Source: Chersky-299 sp963749535 (GTDB taxonomy: Bacteria; Actinomycetota; Thermoleophilia; RBG-16-64-13). From it: a stretch of DNA of 62,626 nucleotides. Location of the stretch: contig CAVVNF010000037.1 in the NCBI GenBank assembly GCA_963749535.1, positions 1 to 62,626 on the forward strand. Reading direction: 5' to 3'. The notes under the pieces are model-generated. The model was given only the letters and a program-made list of their open reading frames with translations. It was not told the origin of the DNA and did not search any database. Shown piece after piece: positions 44,973 through 53,148 of the stretch; the stretch's first letter is position 1, and every line of letters begins with the position of its first letter. The position numbers and the translations under genes were made by a program.

Positions 44973-47666
44973 CTACCTCACCACTAGATTCACCAGACGG
45001 CCTGGTACGACCACCTCTTTGAGGATCGATGCACCCTCTAGGTATTTGGCTATGACCGGCAGGGCCTTGGCTGCCGCCAGGACCTCCGCCTGGCTAGCGT
45101 CCTTTGCCACCTGGACCCGATCTCGAAGCTTGCCGTTCACCTGCACGGCCAGCTCCATCGTATCCTCGGTGAGAAAGCGCGGGTCCGCCTCCGGCCACGG
45201 GACGTCCCAGATCGCCTCATGGCCCATGATCTGCCAGAGCTCCGCGCCCATATGTGGCGCGAAAGGTTCAAGAAGCCGCACCAGTGTCTCCAGGGCATAG
45301 CCCACTACCCGGCGTCCTCTGACCGTGCCGGCAAGGCTCGACGAGACCCCGCTCCCAATGGGTGCCTCGGCGCCAGTCTCGGCGCCGGCGCGCGCGGCGG
45401 CGATCTCGTTATTCAGCTCCATGATCGCGGCAAGGGCGGTGTTGAAGTGGAAGCGCTCGCCGATGTCCGCGGTGGCTTTCTTGACTACCTGGTTCGTCTT
45501 CACGAGTAAGGCCCGTTCCGCGCCGGTCAACTCCGCCTCGTCGAAAGTCCAGGTCGCCGGTCCGGAGGTCTTGCCACCCCCGCCCAGCCACCCCTCGTCC
45601 ACCACGTCAGTCACCTGGCGCCAGACCCGGTTGAGAAAGCGGAACAGTCCTTCGATGCCTTGATCGTTCCATTCCCCGTCGCTCTCCCCCGGCCCCATGA
45701 AGAGTATGTATGCGCGCAGCGAATCGGCGCCGTACTTGGCCACATGTTCGTCGGGGTTGACCACATTGCCCTTGGACTTGGACATCTTGGCGCCCTTATA
45801 GTAGATCATGCCCTGGGTGAACAAGTTCTTGAAGGGTTCCTCGAACCCCACGAGACCCAGGTCGTAGAGCACCTTGGTGAAGAAGCGCGAATACATCAGG
45901 TGCAGGATGGCGTGCTCCACCCCGCCGATGTACTGGTCCACTGGGAGCCAGTAGTCCACAGCTTCCCGATCAAAAGCAACATCGTTTCGCCAAGGGCTCG
46001 CGTAGCGCAGGTAATACCACGACGAATCCACAAAGGTATCCATGGTATCGCTCTCCCGCCGGGCCGGTCCGCCACACACGGGGCATGTGGTGTTCACCCA
46101 CGCCTCCGCCGCGGCGAGAGGGGACTTCCCCTGGGGCGCATAGTCTGTGATGTCCGGCAGAAGCACCGGGAGCTGGTCGTCGGGCACCGGCAGTTCCCCG
46201 CATTCGTCACAGTAGACGATGGGGATGGGCGCTCCCCAGTAACGCTGCCGGGACAGCAGCCAATCGCGCAGCTTGTAGTTTACGGCGAACTCAGCCTTGC
46301 CTTCTTCCTTGAGCCACTCGGTGATTTTGACGATAGCTTCAGCCTTGGCCAGACCATTGAACGCGCCGCTATTCACCAGGAGACCATCGCCGGCGTGAGG
46401 TCCGATGAGTTTCCCGCCAGCGTCTTTGAGCTCCGCAGGGCTGGAAATGACCTCGACGATGTCGAGTCCGAACTTCTTGGCGAAAGCGAAGTCGCGCTCG
46501 TCGTGAGCCGGCACAGCCATGATGGCACCCGTGCCGTACTCCATGAGGACGTAGTCCGCCACGTAGATGGGGATCAGTCCGCCGGTCACCGGATTGACCG
46601 CATAGCGGCCGGTGAAGACCCCAGTCTTCTCCTTCTCTATGCTGGCTCGCTCGATAGCCGACGTGCCCATGGCCCTAGCCACATAGCGCATGACGTCCTG
46701 CTCTTGCGGCAGGCCGCGGACGAGTTCCTCTAGGAGTGGATGCTCAGGAGCCAGGATGAAGAACGTCGCTCCAAAGAGGGTGTCGGGTCGCGTGGTGAAG
46801 ACCGTGACCTCCATCGGGACCTCGTCCGTCGGGGCTTCGGTCGAAACATACTCAGCCGCCGAAGCAGCGCCGAGGAGACTTACGGGCGCCGGAGTCGAGC
46901 CAGACGGTGTCTCGCCGGGCGGGGCTATCGTGAAGACCACGTTCGCACCCTGCGACTTGCCGATCCAATTGCGCTGCATGGTGATAACGCGCTCGGGCCA
47001 GGATTCCAGCTTGTCGAAGTCCTGCAGGAGCCTCTCCGCGTAGTCGGTGATCCGGAAGAACCACTGCGTCAGCTTCTTCGCCTCGACGAGGCTGTCGCAG
47101 CGCTCGCACGCACCCTCGATGACCTGCTCGTTGGCCAGCACAGTCTGACAGGAGGGGCACCAGTTGACCGGGGCCTCCTTCTTGTACGCGAGGCCCTTCT
47201 TGTAGAACTGGATGAACAGCCATTGCGTCCACTTGTAGTACTCGGGCCGGCACGTGGCGATCTCCCGGCTCCAATCGATGGACACCCCCAGGCGGCGCAA
47301 TTGGCGGTTGATGGTGGCGATGGCCCTCTCGGTGAAACCGGCAGGATGCTCTCCGGTCTTGATGGCCACATTCTCGGAGTTGAGGCCAAACGCGTCGTAA
47401 CCCATGGGATGCAAGACCCGCTGCCCCTGGTGCCGGCGAAAGCGTGCGATGACGTCGCCCATGGTGTAGTTCTTGACGTGGCCCATGTGCGCGCTGCCCG
47501 ATGGGTACGGGAACATCTCGAGGACGTACGTGGCGTCGGCGCCCTTGCCTTGGCTACCCGCGCCGCTCGGCGGGTTAGGGACGATGAACGTCCGTTCCTC
47601 ATCCCAGACCTTCTGCCACTTGGTCTCTATCTTCTCTGGATCGTATCTGCGCGCCATTCTGGCCAT
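44973..47666 (-). CDS. leuS: Leucyl-tRNA synthetase
   Basis: LeuRS charges tRNA-Leu and edits mischarged products. The 897-residue class I enzyme has EMFPYPSGSAHMGHVKNYT with the HIGH-equivalent HMGH, the CP1 editing domain (VFTTRPDTLFGATF, EYGTGAIMAVPAHDERD), a zinc-type CPVCGG segment, TFVDSSWYYLRY, and KMSKSKGN before the anticodon-binding region. The start ATG 47666 follows GAGGAAAGGA. Low-complexity insertions occur before the editing motif (about 46815-46925, Pro/Ser/Ala/Thr-rich) and in the anticodon-binding domain (AAARAGAETGAEAPIG). These are longer than usual for the family; the catalytic motifs are intact. Confidence 0.96.
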   Translation of the reverse strand: MARMARRYDPEKIETKWQKVWDEERTFIVPNPPSGAGSQGKGADATYVLEMFPYPSGSAHMGHVKNYTMGDVIARFRRHQGQRVLHPMGYDAFGLNSENVAIKTGEHPAGFTERAIATINRQLRRLGVSIDWSREIATCRPEYYKWTQWLFIQFYKKGLAYKKEAPVNWCPSCQTVLANEQVIEGACERCDSLVEAKKLTQWFFRITDYAERLLQDFDKLESWPERVITMQRNWIGKSQGANVVFTIAPPGETPSGSTPAPVSLLGAASAAEYVSTEAPTDEVPMEVTVFTTRPDTLFGATFFILAPEHPLLEELVRGLPQEQDVMRYVARAMGTSAIERASIEKEKTGVFTGRYAVNPVTGGLIPIYVADYVLMEYGTGAIMAVPAHDERDFAFAKKFGLDIVEVISSPAELKDAGGKLIGPHAGDGLLVNSGAFNGLAKAEAIVKITEWLKEEGKAEFAVNYKLRDWLLSRQRYWGAPIPIVYCDECGELPVPDDQLPVLLPDITDYAPQGKSPLAAAEAWVNTTCPVCGGPARRESDTMDTFVDSSWYYLRYASPWRNDVAFDREAVDYWLPVDQYIGGVEHAILHLMYSRFFTKVLYDLGLVGFEEPFKNLFTQGMIYYKGAKMSKSKGNVVNPDEHVAKYGADSLRAYILFMGPGESDGEWNDQGIEGLFRFLNRVWRQVTDVVDEGWLGGGGKTSGPATWTFDEAELTGAERALLVKTNQVVKKATADIGERFHFNTALAAIMELNNEIAAARAGAETGAEAPIGSGVSSSLAGTVRGRRVVGYALETLVRLLEPFAPHMGAELWQIMGHEAIWDVPWPEADPRFLTEDTMELAVQVNGKLRDRVQVAKDASQAEVLAAAKALPVIAKYLEGASILKEVVVPGRLVNLVVR

Positions 47667-47834
47667 TTGTCCTTTCCTCGAAGCCCGCGCACGCGGCCAC
47701 CGGCAAGTCCGCGCCCGGCTTCGTCGCCGACAGCCCACCCATTATTCCAGTCAGCAGCCGTCGGCACCACCCACCAGCTTATGTCCTGGTCGTACCGTAG
47801 CTTCTTCCCTTCCACGCGCTCAGTCGGCTTCGGT

Positions 47835-48040
47835 GACGACCGCGTGGCGGCCAAGATAGTCACCGGTATCGGCTTTCTCGGGGCCGGGGCGATACTTCGG
47901 AGATGGGCGTCCTCTAAGGCGAGAACGATTCGGATACCATCCGCTTGAATCTCAGACTGCCCAGTGGGATCACACCAGCCAAGCTGCAGGCACTAGTCAG
48001 TGAGCTTCCCGATGTACGTTCCGTCGTTTCCGACGTGTAG
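47835..48040 (+). pseudogene. MgtC/SapB-family relic
   Basis: On the plus strand a frame reads DDRVAAKIVTGIGFLGAGAI at 47835-47894, the hallmark of MgtC/SapB membrane proteins (usually R-x-A-A-Q-x-V-S-G-I-G-F-L-G-A-G). It is followed after ~15 codons by a frame change. A second frame, 47942-48040, reads RLPSGITPAKLQALVSELPD then VRSVVSDV and a TAG, resembling the MgtC C-terminal ligand-binding domain. The intervening ~100 codons are deleted and there is no start. Its last 44 bases overlap the 3' end of uvrB on the other strand. Confidence 0.7.
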
Positions 48041-50114
48041 GACCTCCCCGCGGGGCGCTGAAGGAGTCGCTCGGCGACCCACCTGCAGCCGCAGCGGCCA
48101 CCCCGGGCCCGGAGGTCTCGGCCGACGCCTTGAGACGGGCCAATTCCCGGACAAGATCTTTGATCTCGTCTCTCAGCTTGGCAGCGTACTCGAAACGCAA
48201 CTCCTCGGCCGCCGCGAACATCTCCTCCTCCAGCGAAACCATGAGCCGCTCGAGCTCCGGGATAGACATGCCCTCTTCGTGCTTGCTCCTGCGCTCCTTG
48301 TAAGGGACGTGCGCGCCGATGCCGAGCAGTTCGGCTATGTCCGTGACGCCTTTGACGATGGTCTTGGGCGTGATCCCGTGCTCCTCGTTGAAAACGAGCT
48401 GCGCTGCGCGGCGGCGGTCGGTTTCGGATAGCGCCCGGTCCATCGCCGCCGTTCGCTTGTCCGCGTACATGATCACTGTGCCCTCGACATTCCTTGCCGC
48501 CCTTCCTATGGTCTGGATGAGGGCAGTCTCACCTCGTAGAAAACCTTCCTTGTCGGCGTCGAGTATGGCAACCAGGGTCACTTCCGGAAGGTCCAGGCCC
48601 TCTCGGAGAAGGTTTATGCCAACGAGCACGTCCACCTCGCCCAACCGCAACTCCCGCACGGTGCGGATCCGTTCCAGGGTATCCACTTCCGAGTGGAGGT
48701 AGCGGACGCGAAAACCCATCTCCAAGAGATAATCGGTAAGATCTTCCGCCATCTTCTTGGTCAAGGTCGTGACAAGCGTCCGCTCCCCCTTTTCCACGCG
48801 TTTGCGGATCTCGTTCATGAGATCGTCGATCTGGTGTTTGGTCGGCCGGACCTCCACCTGCGGATCGACCAGGCCGGTAGGCCGAACCAATTGCTCGACC
48901 ACCTGGCTGGAAACCGATGTCTCCCAGCTGCCTGGCGTGGCGGAGACGAAGATCACTTGCGGCACCTTTTGCACGAATTCATCAAAGCGCAGTGGCCGGT
49001 TGTCAAGCGCGGAAGGCAGACGAAAGCCGTGCTCTACGAGCATCGTCTTGCGACTCTTATCGCCTTCGTACATGCCGTGAACCTGCGGGACGGTCATGTG
49101 CGACTCGTCCATGAACACCACGAAATCATCCGGGAAGAAATCGAGCAGTGTGTAGGGAGCTTCCCCCGGCTGTCGTCCTGAGAGGATGCGAGAGTAGTTC
49201 TCGATACCGTTGCAGTAGCCCAGTTCGCGCAACATCTCCATGTCGTAGTTGGTGCGTTGGCGCAGACGGAATGCCTCGAGCTGCTTACCCTGGGCCTCAA
49301 GCTCAGCTAGACGGCCTTCCAGTTCCGCCGCGATCTCCACAAGGGAGCGCTCGATAGCGTTCTCAGAGGTCACGAAGTGCGTGGCTGGATAGACAGCGAT
49401 GTTCGGCAGGCGCGCTATTACCTCTTGAGTAAGCGGGTCCACCTTTACGATCTCCTCGATCTGGTCGCCCCACAGGCTCACGCGGAGTGCGTAGTCGTCG
49501 TACGCGGGCCACACCTCGAAGCTGTCGCCCCTCACTCGGAATTTGCCGCGGGTGAAGCCGATGTCATTGCGGTCATAATGGATCTTGACCAGCTTGGCGA
49601 AGACCTCGTCCCGGCTGACCTCGTCTCCTTCTTTGAGCAGCACCACCTGCCCCAGGTATTCCTCCGGAGAGCCTAGCCCGTAGATACACGACACCGAGGC
49701 CACGATCACTACGTCACGACGCATCAGCAGACTGCTGGTTGCAGCGTGGCGCAGACGGTCGATCTCTTGGTTTATCGAGGAATCTTTCTCGATGTAGGTA
49801 TCCGAGGCGGGCAGGTACGCTTCCGGCTGGTAGTAGTCGTAGTAGGAGACGAAATACTCCACCGCGTTCTCGGGGAGGAACTCGCGAAACTCGTTGCACA
49901 GTTGGGCGGCCAGGGTTTTGTTGGGGGCCATCACCAAGGCCGGCCGGCCAACTTTGGCGATTATGTTGGCCATGGTGAAAGTCTTGCCCGACCCGGTCAC
50001 ACCCAGCAAAGTCTGGAAATGGTCTCCGGCCATCAGCCCCTGGGAAAGACGTTCCACCGCCTGAGGCTGATCGCCCTGCAACTGGTACTCGGCACGGATA
50101 GAGAAACCTGCCAC
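47997..50114 (-). CDS. uvrB: Excinuclease ABC subunit UvrB
   Basis: UvrB is the damage-verifying helicase-like subunit of nucleotide excision repair. The 705-residue product has Walker A GVTGSGKT near residue 40, the beta-hairpin region YYDYYQPEAYLPASDTYIEK, DEAD-type VVFMDESHMTVPQ, helicase motifs TLTKKMAEDLTDYL and QTIGRAARN, and the C-terminal UVR domain (ERLMVSLEEEMFAAAEELRF). The start is GTG 50114 after GAGGGGGA. Beyond the UVR motif the protein has a ~45-residue Ala/Gly/Arg-rich tail whose last part reads across the mgtC relic, so the tail may be recent. Confidence 0.97.
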   Translation of the reverse strand: MAGFSIRAEYQLQGDQPQAVERLSQGLMAGDHFQTLLGVTGSGKTFTMANIIAKVGRPALVMAPNKTLAAQLCNEFREFLPENAVEYFVSYYDYYQPEAYLPASDTYIEKDSSINQEIDRLRHAATSSLLMRRDVVIVASVSCIYGLGSPEEYLGQVVLLKEGDEVSRDEVFAKLVKIHYDRNDIGFTRGKFRVRGDSFEVWPAYDDYALRVSLWGDQIEEIVKVDPLTQEVIARLPNIAVYPATHFVTSENAIERSLVEIAAELEGRLAELEAQGKQLEAFRLRQRTNYDMEMLRELGYCNGIENYSRILSGRQPGEAPYTLLDFFPDDFVVFMDESHMTVPQVHGMYEGDKSRKTMLVEHGFRLPSALDNRPLRFDEFVQKVPQVIFVSATPGSWETSVSSQVVEQLVRPTGLVDPQVEVRPTKHQIDDLMNEIRKRVEKGERTLVTTLTKKMAEDLTDYLLEMGFRVRYLHSEVDTLERIRTVRELRLGEVDVLVGINLLREGLDLPEVTLVAILDADKEGFLRGETALIQTIGRAARNVEGTVIMYADKRTAAMDRALSETDRRRAAQLVFNEEHGITPKTIVKGVTDIAELLGIGAHVPYKERRSKHEEGMSIPELERLMVSLEEEMFAAAEELRFEYAAKLRDEIKDLVRELARLKASAETSGPGVAAAAAGGSPSDSFSAPRGGPTRRKRRNVHREAH

Positions 50115-50116
50115 GG

Positions 50117-50785
50117 TCAGATCCCCCTCGAGCCGATCGCGTCCTCAGTCAGCGTGGATCCGGCGAGAAAGGCGTTCGGGTGTACCTGCCGAAAGAGCGA
50201 CCGGTAGCGCTCCACCCTCTGTACGAAGACACGAGTCTCGCCAAAAGGTATGTCGGACAGGGCAAGCGTGGTCTTTGCGCCCGGCTGCTTGCCGTTGACG
50301 TCGGCCAGCCAATTGGAGACCGCCCCTTGCCCGGCGTTGTAAGCGGCAACGGCAGCTCGAGCGCTCTGATCGAACTCTCGCAGCAGAAAGGCGAGATAAC
50401 AGGCACCAAGCTCCAGGTTATCCGTCGGCGCTTTGAGATCCGGATGAGCTTTGCCCTTCCAACTGTCGAGCTTTGTTATCCAGACAGCCGTGTCCGGCAT
50501 GATCTGCATCACACCTACTGCCCCTACCTTTGACACCGCCTGAGGATTGAAGTTGCTCTCCGTGCGAGCAACCGCCGCGACCAGATAAGGGTCAACTTCG
50601 TACTTGTCCGCGGCCATGGTGATCTCAGACTTGAATTTGATCGGGTTGAGTTGGGCCGTCACTCCCGGCACCACCGTCCGCCCAGCGATCAGCCAGATGC
50701 CCAGCACGACAAGGCCCACGACCACGACCCCGAGAGCGACCAACCGCAGATGCCGGCGGCGGCGCGATGCGCGCCGGCGGCTCAC
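50117..50785 (-). CDS. Lytic transglycosylase, SLT domain
   Basis: Lytic transglycosylases cleave peptidoglycan glycan strands. The 222-residue product has a very basic N-terminus, one membrane anchor (LRLVALGVVVVGLVVLGIWL) and an SLT domain with the catalytic glutamate in ARTESNFNPQAVS, GAVGVMQIMP, ELGACYLAFLL and AAYNAGQGAVSNW. It is membrane-anchored with the domain outside. The start GTG 50785 overlaps the coaE stop (GTGA) and the gene ends two bases before uvrB begins. The coaE-slt-uvrB order is seen in several Gram-positive genomes. Confidence 0.92.
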   Translation of the reverse strand: MSRRRASRRRRHLRLVALGVVVVGLVVLGIWLIAGRTVVPGVTAQLNPIKFKSEITMAADKYEVDPYLVAAVARTESNFNPQAVSKVGAVGVMQIMPDTAVWITKLDSWKGKAHPDLKAPTDNLELGACYLAFLLREFDQSARAAVAAYNAGQGAVSNWLADVNGKQPGAKTTLALSDIPFGETRVFVQRVERYRSLFRQVHPNAFLAGSTLTEDAIGSRGI

Positions 50786-51432
50786 CTGTCCGCTCCGGCC
50801 AGGGCCAAGGCACGCGCATACGCTTCGCGAACAAAAGCGCGCATGTTCTCCAAGCCGCCGTCGTTGTAGAAGACCAGGTCGCTACCCTGGACGCGCCGTT
50901 CGGTACCCGCCTGAAAGGAATCGAATTCAGAGAAGCCTTGCTCATCGAAGCGATCGGCGGAGCGGGCGAGCCTTACCCCTGGCGAGGCCTCCACCGTAAC
51001 CACGAGTTGAAAACGGTCTCTAAGGCCAGCCTCGAACAACAGAGGGACTTCACAGACGACCACGGCCCCCGACGGAGCTTCTCGGATAGCACGCTCGATC
51101 GCCGCGCCGACCCGCGGATGGGTGAGTCGCTCGAGCCACTGCAGGGCGGTACGGTCGCCCTTTACCGCCTGCCTCAGCCGGCACCGGTCGATCTCCCCAT
51201 TTTCGTCAAGGATCGCGCGGCTGAACCGCTCGACAAGAGCGGCCCTGATCTCGGGCGCAAGGTAGAGGGAATGTACGATCGCGTCCGCGGAGAACGTGAC
51301 GGCCCCGAGTTCTCGGAACATGAAAAGCGCGGTGGTCTTCCCGGCGCCCAGACCTCCGGTCAGCCCCACCGCTACTGCCCGGCTGGCGGCCACGTGACCG
51401 GTTGGCTGTATCTTTTCCGGTCCTGGTGTCAC
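50782..51432 (-). CDS. coaE: Dephospho-CoA kinase
   Basis: CoaE phosphorylates dephospho-CoA in the last step of coenzyme A synthesis. The 216-residue product has P-loop GLTGGLGAGKTTALFMF, the FSADAIVHSLY segment with the substrate-binding Asp, LTHPRVGAAI and VCEVPLLFEAGL, all typical. The GTG start at 51432 follows AGGAG; about 15 residues precede the P-loop strand, slightly more than usual. The closing residues after GSDLVFYNDGGLENM match the family C-terminus. Confidence 0.95.
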   Translation of the reverse strand: MTPGPEKIQPTGHVAASRAVAVGLTGGLGAGKTTALFMFRELGAVTFSADAIVHSLYLAPEIRAALVERFSRAILDENGEIDRCRLRQAVKGDRTALQWLERLTHPRVGAAIERAIREAPSGAVVVCEVPLLFEAGLRDRFQLVVTVEASPGVRLARSADRFDEQGFSEFDSFQAGTERRVQGSDLVFYNDGGLENMRAFVREAYARALALAGADR

Positions 51433-51448
51433 TAGCTCTCCTAAGCAA

Positions 51449-51470
51449 GGGGGCGCCGAGAGGCGCCCCC
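51449..51470 (-). terminator. Hairpin downstream of rpsA
   Basis: GGGGGCGCC and GGCGCCCCC form a 9-bp perfect stem around a GAGA loop between rpsA and coaE. Read leftward it is followed by TTGCTT, a poor T-run, so it is a weak terminator or attenuator that would let some transcription continue into coaE. Confidence 0.55.
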
Positions 51471-51497
51471 GAACGTTACTCTCTATCGCCTTCCGGC

Positions 51498-52922
51498 CTA
51501 CTCGCTGAGGCCGACCTTATCACTCTCCGGCTCGGCCGCTTCCGGCGCCTCCGGCGCCGTCTCGACCGCTTCTTCTGCTACGGCGGCTGGGGCCTTGGCC
51601 TCGACCGGCGCTTCGGCGGCAACCTCTGCTTCGCTGGCTTCCTCGACAGCGGCGGGTTCAGCGCCTTGCTCAACTGGCACTTCCGCGGCGCTCGGGGCCT
51701 CAACCGCCTCCGCTACGGGCACTTCCGCGCCTTCGACTTCTTCGCCCTCGGATTCCTCTCCCTCTTCGCCCTCTTCACCCAAGGCATCCTCGTGGATGCG
51801 GTACTCGGGCTCGAGACGCTTCAGGCTGAGGGACAGACGGCGCCGCTCGGGATCGATCTCGATGATCTTGACGTTCACTTCCTGGCCGGGGCGTACGATC
51901 TCGGCCGGATCTTCGACGTGATGCTGCGCCAACTCGGAGATGTGGATCAGACCTTCCACGCCTTCTTCGATCTCCACGAACGCACCGAAAGACACCAGCT
52001 TCGTCACCCGGCCGTGCACTATCTCGTTGACCTGGCGGTTTTCGAAGACCTGCTGCCACGGATCCTTTTGGGTCTGCTTGAGACCCAGTGAGATCCGCTG
52101 ACGGTCGCGGTCGATATCCAGGACCCGTACTGTGACCTTCTGGCCGATCGTAAGGACCTCGGACGGATGGTTCACATGGCTCCAGGAGAGCTCGGAGATG
52201 TGGATGAGGCCGTCGATGCCCTCTAGGTCCACAAACGCGCCGAAATCGACGATGTTCGAGATAGTCCCCGTGACCAGATCGCCCACGTTCATGCGGTCGA
52301 GGATCTGCTCGCGCACTCCGCGACGCTCCTCTTCCAAGACGGCGCGCCGGCTGAGGACGACGTTGTTGCGGAAGCGATTCAGTTCGATCACCCGGCACTC
52401 GAGACTCTTGCCGAGGAATTCGTCCAGATCGGCGACCCGACGGATATCGACCAGAGAGGCCGGGAGGAACCCGCGAACGCCCAAGTCGAGGATGAGTCCG
52501 CCCTTGACCACCTCGATGACGGTGCCAGAAACCGGCGTGCCTTCTTCGGCAGCCTTCTCGATGCGCTGCCAGGCCCGCTCGAACCGTGCGCGCTTACGCG
52601 ACAGGATGAGGCGCCCGTCGGCATCCTCTTTGGTGAGCACAAGGGCATCGACCACATCCCCTACAGACACCTCTTCCGAGGGATCCACCGACTTTCTGAT
52701 GGATAACTCGTTTGCGGGAACAACACCTTCACTCTTGTAGCCGATATCGACGAGGACTTCGTCCTTGTCGACCCGCACCACCGTCCCGGTGACGATGTCC
52801 CCCTCCTCGAAGGTCATGATCGTGGCGTCGTAGTTGGGAACCATCTTCCCATCGACCTCGATCATGAGGTCCTGCCCGCCCTGCAGTGTCTCTACGCTCT
52901 CGTCGGTTTGTTCGTCTGGCAT
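51498..52922 (-). CDS. rpsA: 30S ribosomal protein S1
   Basis: S1 helps mRNA bind to the ribosome. The 474-residue product has four S1 domains (about residues 33-105, 122-190, 205-275, 290-362), e.g. GTVVRVDKDEVLVDIGYKSEG, GTISNIVDFGAFVDLEGIDG and RVTKLVSFGAFVEIEEGVEG, the last followed by RRRLSLSLKRLEPEYR. The final ~90 residues are Glu/Ala/Val-rich and acidic, probably disordered. Four-domain S1 with an acidic tail is the Actinomycetota form. A promoter-like sequence stands upstream. Confidence 0.95.
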   Translation of the reverse strand: MPDEQTDESVETLQGGQDLMIEVDGKMVPNYDATIMTFEEGDIVTGTVVRVDKDEVLVDIGYKSEGVVPANELSIRKSVDPSEEVSVGDVVDALVLTKEDADGRLILSRKRARFERAWQRIEKAAEEGTPVSGTVIEVVKGGLILDLGVRGFLPASLVDIRRVADLDEFLGKSLECRVIELNRFRNNVVLSRRAVLEEERRGVREQILDRMNVGDLVTGTISNIVDFGAFVDLEGIDGLIHISELSWSHVNHPSEVLTIGQKVTVRVLDIDRDRQRISLGLKQTQKDPWQQVFENRQVNEIVHGRVTKLVSFGAFVEIEEGVEGLIHISELAQHHVEDPAEIVRPGQEVNVKIIEIDPERRRLSLSLKRLEPEYRIHEDALGEEGEEGEESEGEEVEGAEVPVAEAVEAPSAAEVPVEQGAEPAAVEEASEAEVAAEAPVEAKAPAAVAEEAVETAPEAPEAAEPESDKVGLSE

Positions 52923-52990
52923 TTAGTGTCTTTTCCCTTCCAAGGCGATGCATGTGCGAACCATGCCCTCACATGGCTCATCGGTAGCGT

Positions 52991-53018
52991 AGTATACCGG
53001 GGCGCCCGCGAAAAGCAA
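52991..53018 (-). promoter_or_regulatory. Candidate rpsA promoter
   Basis: On the minus strand TTGCTT (53018-53013), a 16-base spacer and TATACT (52996-52991) precede rpsA, giving a leader of ~60 nt. The -10 matches consensus in five of six positions. Between this and polA (53019-53148) nothing else is recognisable. Confidence 0.5.
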
Positions 53019-53148
53019 AACAGCGGTAAGCCGGGCTACGAGCGCAATACCGGCCCAAAACGCCGGTGACTGCCGGAGCTCCTGCGCGGCGCCCGCTCCA
53101 AGCTGCTGCCGCCTGGTCCCGGCCGTGAGGAAGAGGACCTTGTTCTCC

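Noticed and set aside
45660..46733. 357-codon plus-strand frame opposite leuS
   Set aside because: Shadow of leuS with no recognisable domain.
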